DNA of 64,000 bases from Pseudomonadota bacterium (GTDB taxonomy: Bacteria; Pseudomonadota; Gammaproteobacteria; Burkholderiales; Burkholderiaceae_C), in assembly GCA_018241225.1 (NCBI GenBank), contig JAFEEG010000020.1, positions 1 through 64,000 on the forward strand. Direction: 5' to 3'. The notes beneath the pieces were generated by a model, which made no database searches, was not told where the DNA came from, and saw only the letters and a program-made list of their open reading frames with translations. A program made the translations under genes and the position numbers. This document shows positions 15,712-26,324 of the stretch, piece after piece. Every line of letters begins with the position of its first letter. Within the stretch, counting starts at the first letter, position 1.

Positions 15712-16674
15712 ATGGTCACAGCCACTATCCCTTCTTCTTCACCGGCGCCCCGCCTAGTTCTGCACGAGCGCCTGCTGGCGCGCCTTCGCCTGCGCCACCT
15801 GCGCCTGGTGGATGCGCTGTCCACCCACTCCAACCTGCGGCGCGCGGCAGAAGCCACGCACATGAGCCAGCCCGCGGCCACGCAGATGCTGCGCGAATTG
15901 GAAGACCTGCTGGATGTGCCTTTGTTCGAGCGCCATGCCCGCGGCATGCGCATTACAGAGGCCGGCCGCCTGCTGGCTGCGCACGCGCGCATGGCCATCG
16001 AGACGCTGCGCATCGCGGCCGATGACCTGTCGGCGTTGGCGGCGCAGCAGGCGCGGCCGGTGCGCATCGGCGCGCTCGACGCCGCGCTGCAAAGCATTCT
16101 GCGCACCGCCATGCCACGCTTGCTGGACGAGCACCCGCAGCTGCGACTGGTGGTCGAGGACGGCAACACCGAGCGCCTGAGCTCCGGCCTCCGCGCCGGC
16201 GCCTTCGACCTGGTGCTGGTACGCCAGCCCGAGCGCCTGGAGCAGGGCTATCGCTTCATTCCCCTGCGCAGCGACCGCATGGTGCTGATTGCGGGCGTGA
16301 CCCATCCGGCCGCGGGACAGCGCCGCGTGCGCCTGCGCGATCTGGCCGATTCGCGCTGGATCCTGCCGCCGCCGCACTTCGCCGTGCGCCAGGCACTGGA
16401 CGCGGCCCTGGCCCGCGAGAAGGTGGTGCCGCGCGAGCACAGCGTGCAGACGCTGTCGTTGCACCTGCTGCGCAGCCTGCTCGCGCAACCCGACGTGGTG
16501 ATGCCCATGCCGCACTCCATGCTGGAGCGCATCGATCCGCGCGAGGCGGTGCAACTCAAGCTGCAGCTGGACGCGCCCATCGAGCCGCTGGGCCTGCTCC
16601 ATCGCCCCGACGACGCCAGCGCCGCGGTGCACCTGCTGATCGACGTACTGGTCGAGCAGGCCAAGGGCGCCTGA
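15712..16674 (+). CDS. LysR family transcriptional regulator
   Basis: The 320-residue LysR protein has an N-terminal winged HTH (residues about 23-80, LRLVDALSTHSNLRRAAEAT, HMSQPAATQMLRELE) and a C-terminal substrate-binding domain (VRIGALDAALQSI onward). It is divergent from the exported M20 amidohydrolase and followed 49 bases later by the arginase gene on its own strand, so it may tie both to an amino-acid signal. The start is uncertain: ATG 15712 has no clear ribosome binding site and ATG 15652 is also in frame. Confidence 0.85.
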   Translation: MVTATIPSSSPAPRLVLHERLLARLRLRHLRLVDALSTHSNLRRAAEATHMSQPAATQMLRELEDLLDVPLFERHARGMRITEAGRLLAAHARMAIETLRIAADDLSALAAQQARPVRIGALDAALQSILRTAMPRLLDEHPQLRLVVEDGNTERLSSGLRAGAFDLVLVRQPERLEQGYRFIPLRSDRMVLIAGVTHPAAGQRRVRLRDLADSRWILPPPHFAVRQALDAALAREKVVPREHSVQTLSLHLLRSLLAQPDVVMPMPHSMLERIDPREAVQLKLQLDAPIEPLGLLHRPDDASAAVHLLIDVLVEQAKGA

Positions 16675-16723
16675 TGGCGGCGCTGCGCCGCGGGGATAGC
16701 GCTTCGCCTGCACGCGACCCACA

Positions 16724-17653
16724 ATGGCACGCATGAGCAACACCCCACCCACCATTCACCTGATTGGCGCGCCCACCGACGCGGGCGCCAGCGTGCGCGG
16801 CGCCGGCATGGGCCCCGACGCACTGCGCGTGGCCGACCTGCCGGCCACGCTATCGCGCCACGGCTTCGGCGTGGTGGATGCCGGCAACCTGGCCGGCCCC
16901 GCCACGCCATGGACGGCGCCGAGCAACGGCCTGCGCCACCTCGATGAAGTGGTGGCCTGGAACCGGGCGGTGTACGCGGCCGTCGACGGCGCGCTGGGCG
17001 CAGGCCATGTGCCCCTGTTGATGGGCGGCGACCATTGCCTGGCGGTGGGCTCCATCAGCGCGGTAGCGCGGCATGTTCGCACTCGTGGGCAGCAGTTGCG
17101 CGTGATCTGGCTCGACGCGCATTCCGACGTCAACAACGAGGCCACCAGCCCCAGCGGCAACCTGCACGGCATGCCGGTGTCGTGCCTGCTCGGCCACGGC
17201 CCGGCAGCGCTGAGCGGCTGGAGCGGCGAGCCGGCCGCACTCGACGCGCAGGCATTGCGCTTCATCGGCATCCGCAGCGTCGACGCACAAGAGAAGCTGG
17301 CCATCCGCAACCTCGATCTGCGCGTGTACGACATGCGCCACATCGACGAGAACGGCATGCGCGTGACCATGACCGAGGCGTTGGCCGACATCGACGCCAA
17401 CACGCACGTGCACGTGAGCTTCGACCTCGACTGCCTGGACCCGGCCGATGCGCCCGGCGTGGGCACCGGCGTACGCGGCGGCCCCACCTACCGCGAGATG
17501 CAGTTGTGCATGGAGATGATCGCCGACACCGACCGCCTGGGCTCGCTCGACGTGGTGGAACTCAACCCCGCGCTGGACGTTCGCAACAGCACGGCCGAGG
17601 TGGCGGTGGAGCTCATTGAAAGCCTGTTCGGAAAGTCCACCCTTGCACGCTGA
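16724..17653 (+). CDS. rocF: Arginase
   Basis: The 309-residue ureohydrolase has the conserved Mn-binding motifs in order: GGDHC (His104), DAHSDVN (Asp131, His133, Asp135) and SFDLDCLDP (Asp234, Asp236). The substrate-loop region SGNLHGMPV is also present. It hydrolyses arginine to ornithine and urea in the cytoplasm. The usual GGDHS and SFDVDxxDP are slightly changed here (Cys105 and Leu235/Cys237), a known kind of variation. It lies between a LysR gene and the AspT/AspD module. The symbol is the usual one for bacterial arginase; a related ureohydrolase such as formimidoylglutamase cannot be fully excluded. A second start, ATG 16733, is possible. Confidence 0.85.
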   Translation: MARMSNTPPTIHLIGAPTDAGASVRGAGMGPDALRVADLPATLSRHGFGVVDAGNLAGPATPWTAPSNGLRHLDEVVAWNRAVYAAVDGALGAGHVPLLMGGDHCLAVGSISAVARHVRTRGQQLRVIWLDAHSDVNNEATSPSGNLHGMPVSCLLGHGPAALSGWSGEPAALDAQALRFIGIRSVDAQEKLAIRNLDLRVYDMRHIDENGMRVTMTEALADIDANTHVHVSFDLDCLDPADAPGVGTGVRGGPTYREMQLCMEMIADTDRLGSLDVVELNPALDVRNSTAEVAVELIESLFGKSTLAR

Positions 17654-17665
17654 TTCATAGGCTTC

Positions 17666-17680
17666 GTCTCAAATTGAGAC
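17666..17680. promoter_or_regulatory. Palindrome upstream of the aspT-aspT-aspD operon
   Basis: The perfect inverted repeat GTCTCAA-A-TTGAGAC lies 91 bases before the first antiporter ATG, in the only sizeable spacer ahead of the operon. It is a good candidate operator for an activator or repressor of the aspartate module. The protein that would bind is not known. Confidence 0.4.
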
Positions 17681-17770
17681 AGGTTGCGTAAAGGCTCCGA
17701 AACCGATTGTTTCGCAGCTAAACTGCGCCGCGGTAGTCAACAAAGGGCCTGACGCAGGGCCTCCAAGAAC

Positions 17771-19492
17771 ATGACACTGCTGGGTTGGGTAGGGGATGTG
17801 CTGCGAGCGCATCCAGAGATCGCATTGTTCCTCTGCTTGTCCATCGGCTATGCCATCGGCCAGATCAAGTTCGGGCCGATTCAGCTGGGGGGCATCTGCG
17901 GCACCCTGATCACGGCGCTGGTCGTCGGGCAGTTGGGCGTCACGCTCGAAGCCGGCGTGAAGAACGTGTTCTTCATGCTCTTCATCTTTGCGCTGGGCTA
18001 CGCGGGCGGTCCGCAGTTCTTCGCCAACCTGAATGCCAAAGGCCTACGCATCGGCCTGCTGTGCCTGATCGAGGTGGTGGTGGTGCTGGGGCTGGTGGCG
18101 GGCGCCACGCACTTCATGCGGCTCGACCCCGGCACCGCAGCCGGATTGATGGCGGGCGCCGCCACCGAATCGGCCGTGGTGGGCACCGCCACCGACGCCA
18201 TCTCCAAGCTGGCACTGCCGGCCGAGCAGATCAAGCAGCTGCAGGCCAACGTGGTCACGGCCTATTCCATTACGTACATCTTCGGTCTGATCACGATCGT
18301 GGTGGTCACCAGCCAGATCTTTCCGCTGCTGCTGCGCGTGAACCTTCGCGAAGAAGCCGACAAGCTCTGGAAGGCCATGGGTGGCCGCGAGGAAGATGCA
18401 GGCGCCAGCGCCGCCGCCCCCGAACTGGTAGGCCGCGTCTACGAGGTCACGGCGGACATCGGCGGCACCGTCGGCCGCCTGCATGCGCGGCTGCAGTCCA
18501 GCGGCAGCCTGCAGGGCCTGATGCGCGGTGGCCAGAAGATCGACTTCAACGCCGACACACGACTGCAGCAGGGCGACCGACTGCTCATCATCGGCCATCG
18601 CCGCGCGGTGGTCGCCATGGCTCAGGCCGCCGCCGAGCTGGGCCGCGAGTCGGCCGACACGAGCGACTTCGGCCTGGTGCTGCAAAGCGCCGAACTGGTG
18701 GCGCGCAACAAAGCCGCCGCCGGGCTCACGCTCCAGCAGTTGTCGCAGGCCAGGCCGGGTGGCGCACCCCTGGTGGGCGCCAGCGTGCTGGTGGCCAGCC
18801 TGGAACGCGGCGGCCACCTGATGCCGCTGCTGCCCAGCCTGCAACTGCAGATGGGCGACAAGCTGCAAGTGTTCGGTACCGCCGACGAACTCGCGCCCGC
18901 GGTGACCGCGCTGGGCGAGCCGGTGCTCAAGTCGATCAAGACCAACATTGCCTTTGCCTCCATCGGCATCGTGCTGGGCGTGTGGATCGGCATGTTCAGC
19001 GCCAAGCTGGGCGGCATTGCACTTTCGCTGGGCACGGGCGGCGGCGCGCTGCTCACCGGACTGGTGTTCGGCTGGTACCAGGCCCGGCACCCGAGCCGCC
19101 TGAGCATTCCGGAAGACGCGCTGGGCCTGCTCAAGGACATCGGCCTGGCCACCTTCATCGCCTGCGTGGGCCTGGCATCGGGGCCGCAGGCCATGGGCCT
19201 GGTGCGCCAGTACGGCATCACTCTGCCGCTGATGGGCGTGGCCATTGCCGTGCTGCCGGCGGTGTGCTCGCTGCTGGTGGGGCACTTCCTGCTGAAGTTC
19301 GAGGCGCCGGTCCTGCTGGGCGCCATTGCCGGCCAGCAATGCAGCACGCCCGCACTCAGCGCGATTCAAAGCGCCGCGGGCAACACCACGCCGCTGCTGG
19401 GCTATACGATCACCTATGCCATCTCCAACGTCATCCTGCCCCTGATGGGGCCGGTGGTGGTGGCCATGGCCTCGCTGGTGCAAGTGCACTGA
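17771..19492 (+). CDS. aspT: AspT-type aspartate:alanine antiporter, first copy
   Basis: The 573-residue membrane protein has the AspT/YidE architecture: membrane helices in residues 1-190 with GAATESAVVGTATD, a cytoplasmic middle with two RCK_C/TrkA-C-like domains (about 200-380), and a second membrane half from about 385 with GQQCSTPALSAIQSA. AspT of Tetragenococcus exchanges external aspartate for internal alanine; together with AspD this produces a proton motive force and raises pH. It is followed by a second antiporter and aspD in the same direction, supporting the role. Substrate specificity is inferred from the neighbour. The spacer to the next gene is 37 bases. Confidence 0.85.
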   Translation: MTLLGWVGDVLRAHPEIALFLCLSIGYAIGQIKFGPIQLGGICGTLITALVVGQLGVTLEAGVKNVFFMLFIFALGYAGGPQFFANLNAKGLRIGLLCLIEVVVVLGLVAGATHFMRLDPGTAAGLMAGAATESAVVGTATDAISKLALPAEQIKQLQANVVTAYSITYIFGLITIVVVTSQIFPLLLRVNLREEADKLWKAMGGREEDAGASAAAPELVGRVYEVTADIGGTVGRLHARLQSSGSLQGLMRGGQKIDFNADTRLQQGDRLLIIGHRRAVVAMAQAAAELGRESADTSDFGLVLQSAELVARNKAAAGLTLQQLSQARPGGAPLVGASVLVASLERGGHLMPLLPSLQLQMGDKLQVFGTADELAPAVTALGEPVLKSIKTNIAFASIGIVLGVWIGMFSAKLGGIALSLGTGGGALLTGLVFGWYQARHPSRLSIPEDALGLLKDIGLATFIACVGLASGPQAMGLVRQYGITLPLMGVAIAVLPAVCSLLVGHFLLKFEAPVLLGAIAGQQCSTPALSAIQSAAGNTTPLLGYTITYAISNVILPLMGPVVVAMASLVQVH

Positions 19493-19529
19493 ATGTTCAA
19501 CCCTGACTGACTGAAGAAAGGAGCGCGCT

Positions 19530-21218
19530 ATGGAATGGTTGGAGGCGATCTTCAAGCGATCCCCGGAAATTGCCTTGTTCTTGTCGCTTTCGCTGGGCTA
19601 CCTCATCGGCAAGATCAAGTTCGGCAAGTTCCAACTAGGCGGCGTGGCCGGCTCGCTGCTGGTGGCGGTGGTGGTCAGCCAGGTGGGGGTGACCATCGAC
19701 TCGGGCATCAAGGCGGTGCTCTTCGCCCTGTTCATCTACGCGGTGGGCTTCGAGAGCGGCCCGGAGTTCTTCCGCTCGCTGGGCAAGCAGTCCATCAAGG
19801 AGATCATCCTGGCGGTGGTGCTGGCTGCCACCGGCCTGCTCACGGTGGTTGTGTGCGCCAAGCTGTTCGGCCTGGACAAGGGGCTGGCAGCCGGCGTGGC
19901 CGCGGGCGGCCTCACGCAGTCGGCCATCATCGGCACGGCCGGCGATGCGCTCACGCGGCTGGGGCTGGCGGCCGACGAGGTCAAGCGGTTGCAGGGCAAC
20001 GTGGCCGTGGGCTACGCAGTGACCTACGTGTTCGGCTCCTTCGGCGCGATCATCATGTGCGTGAACGTGCTGCCCTGGATCATGAAGCGCAGCATCCGTG
20101 ACGACGCGCTGGCCGCGCAGGCCGCCATCCAGTCCGGCGTGCAGGTGATGGGCCCCGGCCAGCAGGCCGCCGCGCCCGAGCTGGTGGGCCGCCTGTTCGA
20201 GGTGGGTCCGGCGCAAGGCCGCACGGTGGCCGAGATCGAGTTGATCGACAAGGCCATTCCGGTGACCATCGAGCGCGTCAAGCGCGGCGGCAGCTTCGTC
20301 GAACTGGCACCGCAGCTGATGCTGCAGTCTGGCGACATCGTGCTGGTGGTGGGCCGCCGGGCGGACGTGCTCAAGACCGCGGGCTCGCTGGGTCGCGAGG
20401 TCTACGGCATCGACGGCATGGAGCTGACCATGCAGCACCGCGAGATCGTGCTCACCAGCAAGGAGCTGGACGGCAAGACGGTGGACGAGATCCGCCGCAG
20501 CACGTCCAACGAAGTGCGCCACGGCGTGTACGTGGTGGGCCTGCATCGCGAGGGCAAGGCCCTGGCCATGACGCCCGACCTGGTGGTGCGTGCCGGCGAC
20601 ACCGTCACGGTGTTCGGTGCCGAGAACGACGTGCAGCGCGTGGCGCAGCACGTGGGCCCGGTGCTGGTGCCCAGCATCAAGACCGACTTCGTCTACCTCG
20701 GTGCCGGTCTCGTGGTGGGCCTGCTGGTGGGCCTGCTCACGGCCAAGATCGGCGGCATTCCGCTCACGCTGGGCAGTGGCGGCGGTGCGCTGCTGGCCGG
20801 CCTGATCTTCGGCTGGTATCGCGCCAAGCGCCAGACCTTCGGCAACCTGCCCCCTGGCGCGGTGCAGATCCTCAAGGACTTGGGCCTGGCCGGCTTCGTG
20901 GCAGTGGTGGGCTTGCAGTCGGGCCTGCAGGCCGTGACGACGGTGCGCGACCACGGCCTGACGATCTTCATCGTGGGCGTGATCGTGACGCTGGTGCCGC
21001 TGCTGCTGACCATGCTGATTGGCATCTACGTGCTTCGCTACAACAACGCGGCGGTGTTTGCCGGCGCGCTGTCGGGCTCGCGCAGTGCCAATCCGGCGTT
21101 CGGCGAAGTGCTGGACAAGGCCGGCAACTCGGTGCCCACGGTGCCCTTCGCCATCACCTACGCGCTGGCCAACGTGCTGCTCACGCTGCTGGGGCCGCTG
21201 GTGGTGGCCTTCGCCTGA
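19530..21218 (+). CDS. aspT: AspT-type aspartate:alanine antiporter, second copy
   Basis: The 562-residue paralogue of the preceding gene has the same layout: N-terminal helices with AGGLTQSAIIGTAGDAL, two central RCK_C-like domains (VGRLFEVGPAQGRTV and MELTMQHREIVLT regions), and a C-terminal membrane half with GSRSANPAFGEVLDKAG. The motif residues differ from copy one (TQS for TES, ANPAF for STPAL), so the two may differ in substrate or combine in one transporter. GAAAGGAG precedes the ATG. aspD begins 84 bases downstream. Confidence 0.85.
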   Translation: MEWLEAIFKRSPEIALFLSLSLGYLIGKIKFGKFQLGGVAGSLLVAVVVSQVGVTIDSGIKAVLFALFIYAVGFESGPEFFRSLGKQSIKEIILAVVLAATGLLTVVVCAKLFGLDKGLAAGVAAGGLTQSAIIGTAGDALTRLGLAADEVKRLQGNVAVGYAVTYVFGSFGAIIMCVNVLPWIMKRSIRDDALAAQAAIQSGVQVMGPGQQAAAPELVGRLFEVGPAQGRTVAEIELIDKAIPVTIERVKRGGSFVELAPQLMLQSGDIVLVVGRRADVLKTAGSLGREVYGIDGMELTMQHREIVLTSKELDGKTVDEIRRSTSNEVRHGVYVVGLHREGKALAMTPDLVVRAGDTVTVFGAENDVQRVAQHVGPVLVPSIKTDFVYLGAGLVVGLLVGLLTAKIGGIPLTLGSGGGALLAGLIFGWYRAKRQTFGNLPPGAVQILKDLGLAGFVAVVGLQSGLQAVTTVRDHGLTIFIVGVIVTLVPLLLTMLIGIYVLRYNNAAVFAGALSGSRSANPAFGEVLDKAGNSVPTVPFAITYALANVLLTLLGPLVVAFA

Positions 21219-22997
<1,779 letters not shown>

Positions 22998-23004
22998 GAA
23001 AAGG

Positions 23005-23862
23005 CTAGTTGCGCGCGGCCGCCGCCTCGGTCAGCGGGGCGTTGGCCGCGGAGCCGGCCTTGCCGGGCATGCTGGCCGGCTCGCCCAGGGGCTGAACCGG
23101 CACCGGTGGCGCGCGCATCTGGACCTGCCCGGGCTGCTGCTGCACTTGCGCCTGGGCGGGCCCTGTCGTGGCCTGCGGCTGCTCGGCCGGCGGCAAGGGC
23201 GCCAGGGTTTCCGCAGCCAGGGGTTGGGCCACCACGGTGGACGACGCGACCGGCGCGGCCACTGGCGGCTCGGGCTCGCTGGGGTCCACCACGATGTAGC
23301 GCTGCACGATGCCGAAGAAGCGGTCGTAGAACTGTTCGTCGGTCACCGTCTGGCTGGCCACCTTCACCAGCGAGTCGTCGGTCGAGGAATAGGGCAAGGA
23401 GACCGAGCCGATCACCCCCACGCCCACGCTGGCCGAGTTGTTCACCTTCTTGAGGCTGTACCGGTCTTGCAGGGCGCTCACGAACACCAGCGTGCGCGAC
23501 GGCGTGGCGTTCACGGCCCGCTTGTTGCCGCCCGTTTCCCTGGCGCACACCACGCGAAAGTCCAACTCCACATGCACCTCGGGCGCGGGTTGGAAGGCCT
23601 TCTTGCCGTTGACCAGTTCGCTGTTGGCGGTGGTGACCAGGTAGCCCTGGCTCAGCAAGGCGCGCCGGGCGGCCTCGCAGGTCTGCGCCTCGGAGGCCTC
23701 GAAGACCCGGGTATGGGTGTCGGTGGAACTGAATCCCTCCGGGTCGTAGGAGACCTGCTTGGGCGTGCTGCCGCAGCCGGCCAGGGCCAGCGCGGCAAGG
23801 CTGGCGGCAACCACGGCGGTCGGACGGAAAAATGGGGGAGGAAATGAGCGACGCAAGGTCAT
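23005..23862 (-). CDS. DUF2242 lipoprotein, first of a tandem pair
   Basis: The 285-residue lipoprotein (lipobox LAGC, Cys30) has the DUF2242 domain over residues about 35-205: SYDPEGFSSTDTHTR, TCEAARRALLSQGY, the segment DRYSLKKVNNSASVGVGVIG, and DEQFYDRFF. A long Pro/Gln/Ala-rich tail follows (about 210-285), likely a periplasmic spacer. ATG 23862 opens the lipoprotein signal; the frame runs further upstream without a signal. Together with the next gene it is a close duplicate. The function is unknown; such lipoproteins are common in Burkholderiales. Confidence 0.8.
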   Translation of the reverse strand: MTLRRSFPPPFFRPTAVVAASLAALALAGCGSTPKQVSYDPEGFSSTDTHTRVFEASEAQTCEAARRALLSQGYLVTTANSELVNGKKAFQPAPEVHVELDFRVVCARETGGNKRAVNATPSRTLVFVSALQDRYSLKKVNNSASVGVGVIGSVSLPYSSTDDSLVKVASQTVTDEQFYDRFFGIVQRYIVVDPSEPEPPVAAPVASSTVVAQPLAAETLAPLPPAEQPQATTGPAQAQVQQQPGQVQMRAPPVPVQPLGEPASMPGKAGSAANAPLTEAAAARN

Positions 23863-23967
23863 GGCAGGCCGAAATGCTACCCGGCCAGCGGCCGGCAGGC
23901 ACTTTGGAGCCCTAAACGGGCGCCGCGTTCCCTGCAAATTCGGGTCGCCTGCGGCGCAGCGGCGCGA

Positions 23968-24675
23968 TCACTGCGTCTTCTTCTCGTCGTCCTTCTTCTG
24001 CTCGGCTTTTTTCTCCTCGCCCTTATTCTCTTCGTCCTTCTTATTCTCTTCGTCCTTCTTCTTCTCTTCGGCCGTCGGCAGCGTGGCCTCGGGCCCCTGC
24101 GACATCAGGTAGCGGTCGATAAGCGCATAGAAGCGCTCGTAGAAGCGCTCGTCGGTCACCGTCTGGCTGGCCACCTTGACCAGCGAATCCTCGCTGGACG
24201 AATAGGGCAGCGAGATGGAGCCCAGAACACCCACGCCCACCCCTGCCGAGTTGGAGACCTTCTTGAGCGCGTAGCGGTCTTGAAGCGCGGTCACGAAAGC
24301 GGTGGTGCTGGCGCCGGATGCGGAGGCTTGCGCGTCCTTGGCGCAGACCACGCGCAGCGTGACTTCCATGTGCACGTCGCTCTCGGGCTGGAAGCTCTTG
24401 ATGCCGCTCACATCCTGCGCCGTGGCATCCTTGACCTGGTAGCCCTGGCTGAGCAGCGCACGCCGCGCCGCCTCGCAGGTGCGCCCCTCGCCGGCCGGGT
24501 AGACGCGGGCGTGCGTGTCGGTGGAGGCGAAGGATTCGGGGTCGTAGCTGGCGAGCTTCTTGTCCCTGCTGCTGCTGCCGCAGCCTGCCAGCGCAAGGCA
24601 CAGCGCAAGCGCAAGCATGCATGGCGCCGCAGGGGCGCGATGCGGTGAGAAGCGAATGGGACGAGGGGTCGGCAT
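23968..24675 (-). CDS. DUF2242 lipoprotein, second of a tandem pair, with E/K-rich tail
   Basis: The 235-residue lipoprotein (lipobox LAGC, Cys32) is very similar through the DUF2242 domain to the neighbour at 23005-23862 (SYDPESFASTDTHAR, CEAARRALLSQGYQV, LKKVSNSAGVGVGVLGS, DERFYERFY). In place of the Pro/Gln tail it ends in some 35 residues almost purely Glu, Lys, Asp and Asn (KKDEENKKDEENKGEEKK), probably a charged extended segment. The DNA there is a run of near-repeats. The pair arose by tandem duplication, then the tails diverged. Confidence 0.8.
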   Translation of the reverse strand: MPTPRPIRFSPHRAPAAPCMLALALCLALAGCGSSSRDKKLASYDPESFASTDTHARVYPAGEGRTCEAARRALLSQGYQVKDATAQDVSGIKSFQPESDVHMEVTLRVVCAKDAQASASGASTTAFVTALQDRYALKKVSNSAGVGVGVLGSISLPYSSSEDSLVKVASQTVTDERFYERFYALIDRYLMSQGPEATLPTAEEKKKDEENKKDEENKGEEKKAEQKKDDEKKTQ

Positions 24676-24805
24676 GAGTCTTTGGCAATGAGCAAGCTGG
24701 GCCCACAGCATTGGAGGCGCAGACAAGGGGCCAGCCGTGTCGGCAAACCGCGCTGCCACCTGTCGGAAATCGCCCCGCCGTTGCGCGCCCCCCCGCGACC
24801 CTTGC

Positions 24806-25255
24806 CTACTGCGCCGGAATCGTGGGGTTGACCAGGTGCGCGAGCAGGGTCAGCGACTCCTGCCACCCCAGGTAGCACGCCTCCAGCGGAATCGCCGAGG
24901 GAATGCCCTCCTGCACCACGTTCATCTCGGTGCCAACCAGCACCCGCTTGAAGGTGATGGTGACCTTCATCGTGCCGGGCAGGCCGGGGTCGTCGAAGAC
25001 GTCGGTGTGCACGATGCGCTCGCCGGGCACCAGTTCCAGGTACTCGCCTCCGAAGGAATGGCTCTGGCCATTGCTCAGGTTGGTGAAGCTCATCTTGTAG
25101 CGCCCGCCCACCCTGGCGTCGATTTCGTGCACATGACCGACGAAGCCGTGCGGCGGCAGCCATTTGGCCATCGCATCGGGATTGATGAAGGCCTGGTAGA
25201 CGCGCTCGGGCGGCGCGGTGAACACCCGGTGCAGGCGAACCGTGTTGTCTGCCAT
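24806..25255 (-). CDS. SRPBCC/AHSA1 domain protein
   Basis: The 149-residue protein of the START/Bet v1-like AHSA1 family shows RVFTAPPERVYQAFINPDAMAKW at the N-terminus, KMSFTNLSNGQSHSFGGEY in the middle and CYLGWQESLTLLAHLV in the C-terminal helix. Such proteins hold a hydrophobic cavity and bind small ligands; no specific role is known. TAGGAG precedes the ATG at a good distance. It stands between the DUF2242 pair and the small lipoprotein on the same strand. Confidence 0.85.
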   Translation of the reverse strand: MADNTVRLHRVFTAPPERVYQAFINPDAMAKWLPPHGFVGHVHEIDARVGGRYKMSFTNLSNGQSHSFGGEYLELVPGERIVHTDVFDDPGLPGTMKVTITFKRVLVGTEMNVVQEGIPSAIPLEACYLGWQESLTLLAHLVNPTIPAQ

Positions 25256-25285
25256 GGAATCTCCTAGTGGGGAGCCGGATGCGGC

Positions 25286-25426
25286 TCAGCGCGCATCTTG
25301 CACCAGCGGCGCCTGGCTCTTGATGCGCTGGTTGGGCGGCGGGTCTTTGTAGGGAGGTTCGGGGCTGTTGCCCAGGTCACAGCCTGCGAGCAGGCCGATG
25401 CAGGCCGCCACCCACAATGCCCTCAT
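25286..25426 (-). CDS. Very small lipoprotein
   Basis: The 46-residue product from ATG 25426 begins MRALWVAACIGLLAGCDLG with a good lipobox (LLAGC, Cys16). It has a short polar tail rich in Pro, Asn, Asp and Gln (EPPYKDPPPNQRIKSQA). The open frame runs upstream to 25477, but that part lacks a signal. There is no strong ribosome binding site. Its size and clean lipobox suggest a real surface lipoprotein; I do not recognise a family. Confidence 0.5.
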   Translation of the reverse strand: MRALWVAACIGLLAGCDLGNSPEPPYKDPPPNQRIKSQAPLVQDAR

Positions 25427-25551
25427 CGATGAGGCGCACCCGTCAACACGACCGGAGGAGCGAACGCGGACCTGCATGCCAGCCAGTGTTCATGGCCGGC
25501 AAGGAGAAAGCGACTACAAGGCAGCGCCAAAGTGCGTCGGACAAGGCCGCG

Positions 25552-26247
25552 TCAGAGATAGGTGCGGCCACCGAAGATCGCCGTGCCGATGCGAACCATG
25601 GTGCTGCCCGCTGCGACGGCCGCCTCCAGGTCGGCGCTCATGCCCAGGGAGAGCACGTCCAGTGGCAGCCCGGCGGCCTTCATCTCCTCGAAAAGCGCGG
25701 TGGCGCGCAAGAACAGCTCGCGCTGCGCCTCGAAACCTTCGGCCGGCTCCGGAATGGCCATGAGCCCGCGCAGCCGGACGTTGGGCAACTCGACCACCTG
25801 GCGTGCCAGCGCCAGCACCTCGGCGGGCGCAACGCCGGACTTATTCTGGCCGGCATCCACGTTCACCTGCAGGCACAGCTGCAGCGGCGCCATGCCGGCC
25901 GGACGCTGCTCGGACAGGCGCTGCGCGATCTTGAGCCGGTCGACGCTGTGCACCCAGTCGAAGTGCTCGGCCACCACGCGGGTCTTGTTGCTTTGCAGCG
26001 GGCCGATGCAGTGCCATTCGATGCCCGCGCGCAGGTCGGCCATGGCCTGGATCTTGGCCACGCCCTCTTGGACGTAGTTTTCGCCAAAGGCACGTTGGCC
26101 GGCAGCGTGGGCTTCGCGCAACGCTGCTTCCGGAAAGGTCTTGGAAACTGCCAACAAGCGCACACTCGCTGCATCCCTGCCACACGCGGTGCAGGCCTTC
26201 TCGATTCGCGTGCGGACTTGCTGGAGCTTGTCGCCAATCGTCGTCAT
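25552..26247 (-). CDS. yggS: PLP homeostasis protein, YggS family
   Basis: The 231-residue alanine-racemase-fold PLP protein has the cofactor lysine in LLAVSKTFPE (Lys36), GENYVQEGVAK, WHCIGPLQSNKTR, VDRLKIAQRL, LQVNVDAGQNKSG and LSLGMSADLEAAVAAGSTMVRIGTAIFG. It buffers pyridoxal phosphate and amino acid pools in the cytoplasm. ATG 26247 was chosen as the usual YggS start (MTTIGDKL); the frame extends to 26268. It is divergent from pilT, the common arrangement in proteobacteria where yggS sits beside pilT. Confidence 0.95.
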   Translation of the reverse strand: MTTIGDKLQQVRTRIEKACTACGRDAASVRLLAVSKTFPEAALREAHAAGQRAFGENYVQEGVAKIQAMADLRAGIEWHCIGPLQSNKTRVVAEHFDWVHSVDRLKIAQRLSEQRPAGMAPLQLCLQVNVDAGQNKSGVAPAEVLALARQVVELPNVRLRGLMAIPEPAEGFEAQRELFLRATALFEEMKAAGLPLDVLSLGMSADLEAAVAAGSTMVRIGTAIFGGRTYL

Positions 26248-26324
26248 AATCTTTCGAATTCGTATCAAAACGTCACTAAGACTTTAGCCTGACGTAACAA
26301 ACGCCCAACTGGTCGAGGGTCCAC

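Noticed and set aside
17681..17770. Sigma-54 promoter before aspT
   Set aside because: No GG-N10-GC pair with the needed flanks is present in the spacer.
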